Shown here: positions 9,853 through 21,850 of the stretch, one piece after another
Numbering within the stretch: position 1 is the first letter of the stretch
How the letters are laid out: each line of letters starts with the position of its first letter
Assembly (NCBI RefSeq): GCF_000002425.4
Contig: NC_037273.1
Coordinates: 12,019,986 to 12,083,985, forward strand
Source: Physcomitrium patens
Lineage: Eukaryota > Streptophyta > Bryopsida > Funariales > Funariaceae
DNA length: 64,000 bases
Reading direction: 5' to 3'
Program-made: the position numbers and the translations under genes
Notes under the pieces: generated by a model
Seen by the model: only the letters and a program-made list of their open reading frames with translations
Told to the model about the DNA's origin: nothing
Database searches by the model: none

Positions 9853-10388
9853 TATGACGAATATGTACATTCATCTCAATAGTTATTTATATGATTAGGT
9901 AGAAGTAAATAAATATAGATTAATTTCATAAAGTCTTCTAGAAAAGCTTTTTAAAACCTTCATAGATACAATTTTAACTTTAGATGTGTTTGTAGGTTGG
10001 AAACTTGGCCAACAAGTTAACCATTTGTTAGTAGCTTGTGGAATAAGATAACTTGTAAAACAAGCTAACTATGTGGCACATACATAGATGACTTGCTTTG
10101 CAAGTTAAGACATGTGGCTAACAAAGTTAACACATGTTGGAGGTCCTATAGAATATTGCTACGTAGTTCCTAGTTAGAGAGTATATATAGAGGCAAAAAT
10201 GACGCCTTCTTCACTCTTGTCAATACCTTTCTAGTCCTTAGTCTTGTTTCAAGACTTTTTAGTCTTCTTTTTTTTGCAATACCCATTCTAGTTCAATATT
10301 ATATCATCTTTGAGTGACTTTTTAGTTCTTTTTAGTGATACAAGAGTGTATTGAGGATTTTCTTTCTTTGAGATTCATGTCCTTGTTA
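9853..10388 (+). repeat. 5' LTR of element A (family 1)
   Basis: TATA box at 10182-10189. The CACTCTTGTCAA segment at 10212-10223 lies about 30 bases downstream and is taken as the transcript start. The LTR ends near CCTTGTTA at 10388. Confidence 0.8.
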
Positions 10389-10390
10389 GT

Positions 10391-10402
10391 TTGATAAGAG
10401 TG
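10391..10402 (+). promoter_or_regulatory. Element A: putative self-primer binding site
   Basis: TTGATAAGAGTG starts two bases inside the LTR edge. It is complementary to CACTCTTGTCAA at 10212-10223 with one C-to-T difference, which fits decay. Confidence 0.55.
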
Positions 10403-13167
10403 GTAACCTATTGTTTCTATTTTGTTTTAGAAGTGAGAGGATTATTCTACTTCTATTGTTGGGTTTTGAAGGGTGTGGACTATCTACCTTTCAATAAATT
10501 TTTTTATTTTCTAACATTGATCTTTTTTTTAAACAGAGTGAATTATTTCTCTTTGTAAAAACTTTTATTAGAAGTTGTAGATTATCCTCTTCTAATTTAA
10601 TTTTTTTAATTTATTTGAATTATCTATAGAAGGAAAGGTTATTGATATTCTTTATAGCGGAAGTAAGAATAGATTTGCAACTATTGTAAATCTTCATGAG
10701 CTTGTCAATACTCTAAGAGTAGAAATTTCATATATTTTCAATATGAATCATGGAGGTACTATGCCTATGCCTATAAAAAGAAGTTCAGAATCTGCAACAA
10801 AAAATTGTGCACTTGAAGGAAGCAAGTCAATCAACCTCATAACCAAATTCAGGGAGTTTTGCTTCTACAAGTATGATGGAGATAAGAATTAATATACTTG
10901 AGAAGTTTGATGGAACAAGATCAAAATTTTGAATTTTTTTGCAACAAGTCAAGCTTTATCTAAAGTTGCATTATTTCCAATATCTCAATGGATTTACTCA
11001 AATTAGATTCATAGGCACATTTCTATCAATAAGTGCTCTCTCTTCATTTGTATCTTTAATGAAAAAAGATTTGTGACTCCTTTATGATTTGAATTCATTC
11101 CTAGAAGTATTTACAACCTTATTTGAAGAAAGTGATTGAGAAAGAGTAATAGAGATCAAGTTCTTATCTTTTCGGCGAAGATTACGATTAGTCACTATAT
11201 ATACTATTAAATTTCAAAACTTTGCTTGCGATGTGGATTGAAATGACAAAGCCCTTATCAATCAATTTTAATATAGATTGAAAGATAATGTTAAAGACTT
11301 GTTACTGATAATGCCAAAGGTAGAATCTTTGAAACAATTTATTATTCAAGCCATTAGATGTGACAATCAATTATTTGAAAGATATCAAGAAAAAAGCTTT
11401 GGCTAGAAAGGAACAAATCAAATAATGACAGAAACTCCTAAATTTTTAAAAACTTATTCATCAAGACTAGAACCAATGCAAATTGATACAATACATTTTA
11501 AACCCCTCACAAAGCAAAAAAAGAGTCGACAGTGTTAAGAGGGCTTATGCTTATATTGAAGAGAAGCTAAATATATTATTCAATATTATCCAAAGAAACA
11601 ATACTATTACAAAATGAGAAGCACAATTATGAAAGAAGACAATGTGTCAAAAAACAAGTTGCTCCAAATACAATAGGAATCGTGTGGCTGGAATCACGTG
11701 CAACATCTAGTAAAGATCATATTCTCTCCTCAGATCCCTCACCTTATTTTACAATAGAAGTTTGTTTACGATCAAAAAATCATAAAGTCTTAGCCTTATT
11801 GGATTCAGGAGCCTCAGCCTATTTTATAGATGAAGAGTTTGTCAAAAAATAGGATATATCTTTAATTAAGAAAATCAAATTTTAACATGTCAAAGTAATA
11901 GATGGATGTTCATTGTCATTTGAGGATGTTATTCATGAAACTATTCTTGTAGAAGTAGCAACTAGTGGTCACAATAGTTTAATAATATTTAATGTGATTA
12001 AATTTCTTTTTAATCCAAATATTTTAGGATTATTGTGGTTAGAAAGATATAACCTTTAGATAGACTAGATTCCTTGCAATCTTGATTTTTCCATAGTTTA
12101 GCGTAAGGTCCTGCTAGGCAACTAGAAATCCATAAGTCTAATACATCCAAATCATTATTAGTAGATGCGAGAGCTTTTGTGCATATTGCAAATGAAGGGC
12201 CATCTTTTGCCATATATGCCATGTCCATTATTGATGGTGAAAAGATATCAAGTGGTATTCCTAGCCAGTATCAAGATTTTTAAGACATTTTTGAAAAAAA
12301 AAATGCAAATATTCTTCCGAAGTATTATCCTTATGATTGTTCTATTGATCTTCAAGAATGACTTCAACCACTATTTGGATCAATCTATAGCCTATCACAA
12401 AATGAATTGGATGCACTTAAAGATTGCATTGATGAAAACTTGACTAAGAACTTTATACGCCATTCTAAATCTCTAGCTAAGGCTCTTATCTTATTTGTGA
12501 AGAAAAAAGATGGATCTTTGTCGATGTATGTAGACTATCAAAGACTTAAAAAGATCACTATCTAGAATATATATCTCCTACTTTTAATTTCAAGACTTCT
12601 TGATTAATTAAATTAAGCAAAGATCTTGATATGATTTTAAGATCACATATCGACTTGAAAAAGAATAAGGTTTATGAAATGTTCTTTCTAGATGCTTTTA
12701 TCTTGCATCAAAAGAAGGAGATGTATCTTTTGATCAACAAAAAATAATCTTCTTGAAGCTAGAGCATTTTCATCTTTGAGCAATAAAATCAACATTGACT
12801 ATTAATTTGACTTTTTTCAAACAAGTTCAATCAAATATGTCCTTTGATCATCTTGTTCATGATATCAAGAATCTTTCTTCTAAATTTCATGATGTTTTAA
12901 AGTTTGAGTTAAAAAATAACCTACTCTTTTTTGAAAGTCATCTATATGTTCTAGAAAGAAAAGCATGTTTTTTTTTTTAAGTATGTCACGACTTTTTAGC
13001 AATAGGACATTTTGGATATTACAAGACTTTAGAGCTTATATCTAAAGATTTTTGGTGGCTACAAATGTAAAAAATAGTATCAAAGTAGAGAAAGTTTGCC
13101 TCAAAAAAGTACTAGGTTCTTGACAACCACTAATTGCTTAATCAAGACTTGAAATAAGAAAGACCAA

Positions 13168-13169
<2 letters not shown>

Positions 13170-13206
<37 letters not shown>
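13170..13206. repeat. (TA)n microsatellite within element A
   Basis: About 18 TA units inside the integrase part of element A. Confidence 0.92.
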
Positions 13207-13207
<1 letters not shown>

Positions 13208-14123
13208 CACTTTTAGATACTATTATATAAAATATATAAGTCTTAAGTTTCTAAAAATATCCAAAATATGATAAAATTTTTAAATCCTTAAATCCTTAAA
13301 TCTTTAAATCCTTAAAAGACTTTTTTTAGTCATGTGACATTTGTTCAAGATAAAAAAAAAATCTTGTCATTGATTCTATGGACTTCTTCAACCATTGCCT
13401 ATATCTCAACAACTATAGTCTTCCATTTCTATGGATTTTATTATAGATCTTTTAAGTTCAATTTTATATAATTTTATATTTTTAATTGTAGATTACTTCA
13501 CCAAAATGGTAGAGTTTATACCATGTATAAAATCTATTTAAGGAGAAGAAACAACTAAGCTTTTCATTGAAAATATCAATCATTATCATAGATTGCTAAA
13601 GGATATTATATTGGATAGGTGAACTCAATTTGTATCAAGATTCTAAAGAATCCAATTCAAGATTTTTAAGGTGGATATAAAGCTCTCTTTGGCTTTTCAT
13701 TCTCAAATTGATGGACAAATAGAAGAAGTAAATTAAGTTTTGGAGCAGTATTTGAGGTATATCATCAACTATCATCAAGATAATTAGACAACTTTTTTGC
13801 CATTGACAGAGTTTGTATACAATAATTTGGTACATTCTTCTACTTAAAAAACACCTTTCTTTGCCAATTATGGTTATCATCCACGACTTGATATTTTTGA
13901 CTTTTCAAAAGTTGATAATCCTATGACAAAAGATTTAGCAAATCATTTGTCATAGCTAAATGCAACAATAAAGACATAATTAAAGGAACCTCAAGAACGA
14001 CAAAAGATCAAAGCAAATTCCTATTGCAAAGAGTAACCACAATTCAATGTACGTAACAAGGTATGGTTACTTTGTTGCAATATCAAGACTACTTGTCCCT
14101 GTGATAAGTTAGACTATTATAGG

Positions 14124-14477
14124 TTGGAACCTTTTTTTATTTGTGAACAAATCAATCTTGTTGCTTATCAATTACATCTTTTGAAGTCTATGAAGATCCA
14201 CCTTATATTTCACTTGTCTCTTTTTGAGCCATGTAAGACACTGAATATCTCGAAAAGAAGACAAATTCCACCTCTTCTTATAGAAATAGATAATAATCAA
14301 GAATTTGAAGTGGAAGAAGTCTTTGATTTAAAGAAATGCCAAAATAGGTTAGAATATCTTGTTCACTGGTACAAATATGATATAATTAAATGCACATGGG
14401 AGACACCAAAGAATCTTACAAATGCAACAAAGAAGGTTGAGGCCTTTTATCAACGACATCTATCAAAACCAAGATGA
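14124..14477 (+). pseudogene. Element A: integrase end and chromodomain
   Basis: An open stretch of 117 codons begins in the integrase C-terminal part (YQLHLLKSMKIHLIFHLSLFEPCKT). It runs through an acidic linker into a chromodomain (FEVEEVFDLKKCQNRLEYLVHWYKYD, CTWETPKNLTNA, VEAFYQRH). It is the best-preserved piece of element A and classifies it as a chromovirus. Confidence 0.85.
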
Positions 14478-14544
14478 AGAATTGTAGGATCTATGAAAGA
14501 TGATGATTGATTGTCATGGTACTCATTCCTAAAAGGGGAGGTAA

Positions 14545-15901
14545 TGTCACAGTGTTGTGTTGTAGTTTAGTTACTATATGAAAATAATGTAATTATATAC
14601 TTAATATATAATTTATTAAGTAACATGGTGAGAGCCATATTAGTAGATTTTAATTGGTTGAAGAATATAATTTGATTATTACCTTGAAAAGAGGTTGTTT
14701 AAAAAGATTATTATAGAATTTGTATAACTTTAATTTCTTTTTGATAGTGGCTTTTAAGATTGGTTTTGGTTGACAGTAACTTCTAAATATTTAGAGTCAC
14801 CTTTATTAGACATTGGTGACCTTTGGAAACTTATTTTGGTTCTTTTATTTGGTGTTTAGAGCATAAATTATGTAAATCTTATAAAAAAAAGGATTGAAGA
14901 AGGATTTTGGTAGCAAAGGGAGTAATTAGGATACCAATATGAATGGAGATGAATGGAGATGAATGGAGATGAATGATGAAAATCTCTATTCCTATTGGTC
15001 AAAAATCATGACCAATGGGCTTTGAAGAGGCTGCTCGAGGCCATATTAGAGATTAAGGTTAGTTTTACGAGGCCATTTGAACTTTGAAGGCTAGGATCAG
15101 CAAGTTTAGGTTTCGACTATGGTTTTGATGCAAATTTTGTATGGTTTGGAGTTCATATGAAGGAGATACAAGCGCTCAAAGTTAAGGTGTTGATTTGGGA
15201 GCTACTGTCATTCTTTTTGGCATAACGCACGCGTAGGGACAGCAATTGAGGATCGGCGACCACGACTAGAGAGAGCACTTTTGCAGCTACACTTTTTACA
15301 AATTGCTTGCTGGATTCTAAGTTATAGTGAAGGAGTTATTGGATTTTAAAGTCAGTGCATGCAATCTAAGGGTAGTAAGTGATCCGATTTACTAGTGGTT
15401 GTGTCTTGAGCTATATCTTGAGCAATTTGATAAGGTTTTGGCTCAAAATTTTAGAAAATGTGTAAATTCATGTTAATAAATTTTTTACATAAGTTTTATG
15501 ATATTTTATTTTTGGATTCTTAATATATTAAGAAAATAGTGCTCAAATGCTTGTAAATTAGGATTTAGATCATCTGTTAGGATTTCTTAGATGTCAAAAG
15601 ATCGGAAGTGAATTTACAGTTTGTTTTTTTTGAGATAAAATTTAAGGGTAAATTCTAACTATTTTATAAATTTGAGACAAATTGAATAGCTAGATCAAGA
15701 GTTATGAATTTCTAAAGTTTGGGATAAGAAATCCCTTTGTGGAAAAAATATGTTTTGAAGGGATTTTGTTATATTTTTGAATTTTATGCAAAATAAAGGA
15801 GTTTCGGGAGGCTAAGACAAGATTCATATAAAAAGGTAAGCTAAACTCTCTATAGCTAGATACCCAGTGTATTTCAAGATAGTAAATCATACCATACAAC
15901 A
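14545..15901 (+). mobile_element. Nested insert in element A, probably a solo LTR of another family
   Basis: About 1.35 kb separates the purine tract from the rest of the 3' LTR of element A. It begins TGTCACAGTGTTGTG (or TGTTGTG at 14553) and ends CATACAACA, so TG...CA ends are possible. It has no reading frame of note, a TATA-like TATAAAAAAAAGG near 14880 and a GC-richer middle (15200-15300). A duplication at the target is not clear. A related, diverged insert lies in element B (56256-57734). Confidence 0.5.
14941..14976 (+). repeat. Short tandem repeat, GAATGGAGAT units
   Basis: Three perfect 10-base copies and a partial fourth. Confidence 0.95.
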
Positions 15902-16421
15902 ACGTACATGTATATTTATCTCAATAGTTACTTATACAATTATGTAGAAGTAGGTAAATATAGATTAATTTCATAAATTCTTTTGAAAAAGCTTTATAGA
16001 AGCTTTATAGATGAGGTTTTGACTTTAGATATATTTGTAGGTTAGAAACTTAGCCAATAAATTAATCACATATTGGTAGCTTATGAAAAAAGTTAACTTC
16101 ATATAGTAGCTTGTAGAACAAGGTGACTATGTGGTGCATGTATAGATAACTTACCTTGCAAGTTAAGACATGTAGCTAGCAAAATCAACACGTGTTGGAG
16201 ATCTTATAGAATATTACCACATAGCTCCTAATTATAGAATATATATGGAGGCAAGAGTGAAGCCTTCTTCACTCTTCTCAATGCCTTTTTAGTCCTTAGT
16301 CTTGTTTCAAGACTTTCTAATCTTCTTGTTTTTGGCAATAGCCATTCTAATTCAATATTATATAATCTTTGAGTGACTTTTTAGTTCTTTTCAGTGATAC
16401 AAGTGATTCATGTTCTTGACA
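15901..16421 (+). repeat. 3' LTR of element A (family 1)
   Basis: Matches the 5' LTR. Its first few bases are separated from the body by the nested insert. It ends TGTTCTTGACA at 16421. Confidence 0.8.
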
Positions 16422-16455
16422 ATTGATCCAAATGACGGTTGAGCTCTTTCTTAAA

Positions 16456-19195
16456 GATTTATTACTCAATTATGAGATTGGTATTTTAGCAATTATGTAT
16501 ATTCTTCTTTTTAAAGATTCCTTAGTGTGCACTATATTATATTAGGATTGTATTGCAATTTTTATTTGAATAAAAACTTAATATTCCATAAATGATAAAA
16601 GTTTTTTTTTTAGATTACATATATGTCTAAATTTTAATTATTAATGATCAAGATAGTTTGGATTAGATCTTAAATTGAACTTCATATAATTAAAAATTAG
16701 TTTAAAGAGAATGTAATTTAAATCAAAGATGGCCAAGTATGACTAGCTTTAAAAGACACTAAATAACATTAAAGACAATATTAGATACTTTATTTTTTAA
16801 TACTACTTTCAATGGCTTCTTTAGAATTTTTGGATGTAAAGAATTGTCTAATAGTAACTTCTATTAAAGTTAGTTAGATATTCTTTAGAAGTACTAATTT
16901 TTATCATCATGCATAATTTTTTATCTATAAAATATATTAAGTATTTTTTATATAAGAATATTAAAACTAAAAAATTCATAATTTGAAGTTTAAATAAATT
17001 TTAAATTTCAAAAAAAAATATAAAATATGGTAGTAGCATGAGCCATATATTTAATGATTTTTATCTAAATTGTTTAATTGCAAGGTCTCTTTGGAATTGG
17101 ACATCATTATTTTATAATTGAATATGTATTATTTGATTTTAAGCATGTTGATTTAATACAATAATCTTCTATCTAATGATATAGATTTTTTATAATATGA
17201 ATACAATTTTTTATAATAGTATTTATATATTTTTTTTTATAGTATTAATTATTTGAATAAATTTTTATTAATTTTTATAAGTTTTGGACTTGACAATTAA
17301 ATACTTGAAGATTTGGTTAAAAAGAACAAATCAAGTTATAAAATTAATATACTTTTGATACTTTTCAATAATAGATCTACAATATTATCTTTTAAATGAA
17401 ATTAAAGTTAGTTGATAAGAATCTTTACTATTTTCAGCATATTGGATGCAAGTTGTTGGAATTAGACAACATAAATAACAATTAAACATTGTTGTATTAT
17501 ATAAAAATTAGCCTTGAAATGCGTTAGGCACTTGGCTCTAAAAAGATTTGATCTTATTTTGAAATTGGATTTACAATCCAAAAATAACATGTATAAGGTA
17601 CTTAGAGATACCTCTTGGAAATCTTAAAGAACTTGAAAAATCTAATCATACTATATTTAATTTTTTTTTAAAATTAAAAATCTTAAAAAAATTCCTAAAT
17701 AAATTCTAAAGAAATATAAAGATATCATAAAGAAATTATGAAAAAATCATAAGAAATTTCATAAATTTATATTAAAAATCTAAATTATTTTTTAATTTAA
17801 TTTTAATCAAGTATAAAATAAATACTAAAAATCCTAAAAAAAATCTCAAACCTTAATAATTTTTAATTTAATTATTGATTTGATTTATAGTTCTTATATT
17901 TTTATTTTAATTATTACAAATAAAAATAAAAAATTCAAAAGAAATCGAATTTAATAATTGGAAGAAAATGCTCTTAATCTAGTCAAATAATAGTTGTCTT
18001 CCATCTCCAACCTCAATATGAACCTTCTAGCATCAACAATTCTCTTTTGAATTGTTTATTTGCTCTCTTAATTAACAAAAAATATTAAAAACTAAGTTAG
18101 ATTTTTAAAAAAATCAATGTAATTAAAAAATTATTTAAAATCATAGAAATTCTTACTAACTAATTTTAGAAGCTATTAAAAGATCTCATTAAAGCTTTAA
18201 ACCTTTCAAGATAAAAAAAATATTTCTTTGATAAATGCCATGATAACTTATATAAGAAGAATGATAAAGAAGAATTAGATAAAGACATAGAACGCATGTT
18301 GTAAAGCCAATAATAAGATTAGATTTATTTGGTACATATAAAAGAATTCACATGTTTAGAGAGGGTGGAAGTTGTATTATAATACAATTATATATTAAAA
18401 ATATGAATCAAAATGATTTTTCAATTAATACACTATAACATGAATTCAACAAGAATTCAAATCATATAAATAAGATTTTATGAAAGCCTCTTATTTAATT
18501 TTTTATCTTAATATTTAATAAGATAAAAGTAAATTATATTTTTTTAGACTAGGTTATATTATAAAATTATTCATACTATCTTAGAAAGACCATAAAATAA
18601 TAAAAATAAAATAAATTAAGTAAATAATTGATATGATTGATTGTAAGATAAAGCCAAGTATAAGGTTGTGCTAAAATAAATTTTGGATTGATTGATTTGG
18701 TATTTGAAAAACAATCATTTATAACCAAGCTATATAATTAAGCTACTAATTAATTTTGAGCTAAAATTAATGATTGAAAAAGGAAAAATCTCTACTAAAA
18801 CTTCTTCATCAACCTTCAAGTTTGTAGCCAAGAAGCATCAATATTGTATTATTGGCTTCTTTACAAATTTTTAAGTTTGATTGGGCTTAATTTTTGTAGA
18901 TATTCAAAAGGCTTATAACAATATTAATGTGAAAGTTTTCACACTATTTGAATGATTAAATTAAAAGCTATGCCTTTCTAAAGTGTACTTACTATGATCA
19001 AGATTTGTAAGAAAAATTTGAAGTTGTAAAAGGATAAAAGTAACAAAGCAATTAGAACTTGTAAATGCTTGTGGTTATTGAGAAGAATATTATTAAGCTC
19101 TTTATATTGGCATTATAATATCTGAAGTTGGAATTGAATAACATTGCTCTTGATTAGTCACAACCTATTAGGATTTTTTGAATAATTGTGAAACT
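16456..19195. other. AT-rich stretch, nothing recognised
   Basis: No reading frame above 60 codons and no repeat boundary that I can place. Probably decayed repeat or spacer DNA. Confidence 0.45.
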
Positions 19196-19720
19196 CTATT
19201 CTATCTTCTATAGTTGAGTATTCAATGGATTCTCAAATAAGATGGCACATAATACAACATTGGATGAGCCATTGAGTTTTTTACAACCTTAAAGATAACA
19301 TAATAGAAATAAAGATCTTTACAAAAAATATGTTCTTTTTAAATAGATGGCAAGATACAATATGTTTGATTTCTTGACTTTGGAAGAAACTTTCAATGTT
19401 TGGTAATACTATTAGAGATAGAAACCACTTGTAATGGTATTTCAAATATATTCTTTAAAAGAAGTTATAAAGGCTTCAATAATGACCAATTACCAAGGTA
19501 GGATTTTTTTCTTTTTTCTTTAAATGAAATACTACAAAAGATTGAGAAAGTCTATCAATTATCTTTGAAGGAAAAAAAGATCAAAATATGTGGGATATAC
19601 GATTTACTCCATCTTTGACTTTTTCAACATGTAATTACAACTTCTTATAGAATTTTTTCCTAAAAAAAAAAAGAAGTAATATTATAGACATAATGATATT
19701 ATTAAAGATACAAAGAATTA
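19196..19720 (+). mobile_element. Element F: fragment with the post-chromodomain module and an LTR edge
   Basis: The stretch matches 660-1130 of element D segment by segment: AGATGGCAAGATACAATATG, then GAAGTTATAAAGGCTTCAA, then the equivalents of EYVAN. It ends in a purine tract (about 19660-19676) and TATTATAGACATA, like the LTR start of D. The LTR itself is not recognisable beyond that. Old and broken. Confidence 0.6.
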
Positions 19721-20391
19721 TGTAGAATTTTTTGGATGTAAGATTTTTATTTATTTATTTATTTATTTTAAGATATAGAAAGAAAAAAATAAGAATATAA
19801 GATATTTAATCTATCTAATACATAACCATTATAATATAATATGGTACAAGAATCTAATTACATGGTCTAAAATGTTACCAAGGATTTTTATTTTAACACA
19901 TTGTTTTTTATAAGTTTTATAAAACCTATGATATTTTGATTGAAATGTGAAAAGTTAGTTGTTGAAACTGATAAAAATATAAATAGTTTAATTAAAATTT
20001 TAAAGAACAAATTAGTTGAGCAATAATTTCTTTACATTATGTTATAATGAATATAATTTTTTTATTGATAAATAAAACTTTATCTCCATGGACATTATCT
20101 TTTCAAATCAACTACTAAGTGTTAAAATTGTGATGAATATCTTGACAAAAATTGTTTTTATTGTTCTAAAATCTGGATTTTGTTGATTTTTATATATGAT
20201 GCATCATATTCTATGTAAATATTATATATTGAAAAAAATATGAATTATTAAAAGTATTTAATTTGTCTAATATAGGATCTTGTTGTTCTAAAAATCATTA
20301 AAAGCAAGAAAGAATAGATTTGTAGAGTAAAGTTCTAATAAGTGCCACATAAGATGCTTGGATTAAATAACTAAGATATTAGAGCTGAATT

Positions 20392-20393
<2 letters not shown>
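19721..20393. other. AT-rich stretch, nothing recognised
   Basis: No coding or repeat similarity seen. It ends at the (AT)n tract 20394-20425. Confidence 0.45.

Positions 20394-20425
<32 letters not shown>
20394..20425. repeat. (AT)n microsatellite
   Basis: About 16 AT units at the inner end of the gag fragment of element F'. Confidence 0.92.
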
Positions 20426-20430
<5 letters not shown>

Positions 20431-20459
20431 TTGATGAATCTTTAAAAGTTAGATATAAT

Positions 20460-21370
20460 ACTATTAAACTTTTTTAAAAAACCAATTTTTAGTTTCTTAG
20501 CTAGTGCACTTACATAAATTACTTGAGATAGTGCATTTGTTGAAGAAATTCATTTTATTTTTATATTTTTATAATAAACCACTCTTGATGTTAGTTGAGG
20601 TAGTAGACAAAGTTGATGCATAACATACAGTACATTTCATATTGATCCCTTCACTTATACTATGACATTCTTCATCTCTTTTAAATCTACTATATTTATA
20701 AAAATTTAAGAATTTTTATACAAGAAAAGAAATAGAAAAAAATGGTATTGAAAAAATAATATTATTTTAGAAAAGACTAATCTACAACTCCTAAAGTGCT
20801 TTGGTGCTTTCAGTAAATAAATAAATCTATTATTTTATAAAAAATTATTAAACTCTTATATTATGATTATTAGTCTTGTCAAATTATCAAAGACATGAAG
20901 CTAGATTTAACTTTAAAAAATATATGTTTATATATTATTACAAAAGATAGAAAAAAAGAAAAAAATATGTAGATTTAAGATTGAAAAGAACTAGAATGAT
21001 AAAAAAGTCAATTACAAAAAAGCTAAAGAGTATTAAATTAAGATTAAAATACAAAAAAGGCATTGACAAGACTTAAAATGGTCTTGTTTTTGTCTCCATA
21101 TATACTAGCTATCAAAAAGGCCTTGTAAAAGCGTCTTAAAAACCACAAGATTTGTAGCCCCAATATCTAGTTGTAGGTTGCTTCCAATAGAGCTCTATAA
21201 AAATAATAAACTTGTGGAATAAGTTTCAATAGTCACATGCCATAAATATAGGAATTTGAAGATCTCATCTATATCTAGAAAACTTCTTAAAATTAATATG
21301 AAGGACAATAATATCTACTTAATTTGTTCTATCTATATTATATATATTCAACTTCAATTGATAATATTAT
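20460..21370 (-). mobile_element. Element F': 5' end of a decayed family-1 Ty3 element
   Basis: A degenerate 5' LTR runs from about 21370 down to 20885, then the primer site, then leader (20760-20870) and the start of gag. The gag start resembles the minus-strand equivalent of 32920-32970. The LTR has a TATA box (about 21098-21104) followed 31 bases later by AGTCTTGTCAA. The element is cut off near the (AT)n tract. Confidence 0.65.
20872..20882 (-). promoter_or_regulatory. Element F': putative self-primer binding site
   Basis: The minus strand reads TTGACAAGACT two bases inside the LTR edge. The predicted transcript start in its LTR (21063-21073) is AGTCTTGTCAA, its exact complement over 11 bases. 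Relative to elements A and B the tenth base differs on both sides, a compensated change. Confidence 0.6.
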
Positions 21371-21651
21371 ATAAAAATATTATTATATATTTTCCTTATT
21401 TAAGTATTATATAAAAAACATTATCTCCTAAGATCATGTTGTAAAAAATATCACAAAACTTAGAATATATATATTAAAATCTTAATAATTTTTTAAAAAT
21501 TAAAAATTAAAAAAATATTTACATTTATATTAGTTATATTTGTTAAAAAGAATCTATTTAGTCTATTTTTAAATTCATTCCTTCTAATTCAATATAGTTA
21601 TATAATTTGTATATTATAACTTTTATAAAACAAATAAAAGTATTGCATCAA

Positions 21652-21695
<44 letters not shown>

Positions 21696-21850
21696 TTTCT
21701 TAAGAATTATGAAACTACTATCATTTGGTTCACTTGGTTCATTTGAAACGTCAAGGAAATCTCATATTATCAAAAAAATAAATTCTAAAACTATTGATGA
21801 ACGAGTTTCATTTATAAAAATTCATCTAAGCTTTCCTCGGTCCAGGTAGA
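21371..21850. other. AT-rich stretch with (TA)n tract 21657-21691
   Basis: Transition from repeat DNA to the GC-richer island; no gene seen. The TA tract has about 17 units. Confidence 0.6.

Larger units (their letters stand above)
9853..16421 (+). mobile_element. Element A: decayed chromodomain Ty3/gypsy element (family 1)
   Basis: The 5' LTR is at 9853-10388 and the 3' LTR at about 15901-16421. Flanks ATTGG (9848-9852) and ATTGA (16422-16426) look like a target duplication with one change. Plus-strand order: leader 10389-10740; gag about 10744-11660 (LEKFDGTRSKF, a knuckle-like CLCLY stretch); protease about 11700-12050; part of RT about 12370-12600 (FVKKKDGSL); integrase about 13000-14220; chromodomain about 14290-14470 (VEEVFDL, LEYLVHWYKYD, TWETPKNLTNA); purine tract AAAAGGGGAGG at about 14531-14541. 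It lacks the post-chromodomain module of D and C. It is shorter than the family norm in pol, many breaks are present, and the sequence has drifted strongly to AT. Confidence 0.82.
3375..16455 (-). mobile_element. Element E0: old Ty3 pol remnant interrupted by elements C and A
   Basis: Only three short pieces remain, at 3375-3427, 9590-9852 and 16422-16455. On the minus strand they read, in order, the reverse transcriptase region. The stretch before YIDKNF is at 16422-16455, then come FFFVKKKN and the tyrosine-rich fingers (9590-9852), then the segment equivalent to TKIDL (3380-3427). The junctions were found by comparison with the same region of element B (55320-55600). C and A both landed in this one RT segment. 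The remnant is old and heavily decayed, and an (AT)n tract has grown inside it. Confidence 0.7.
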
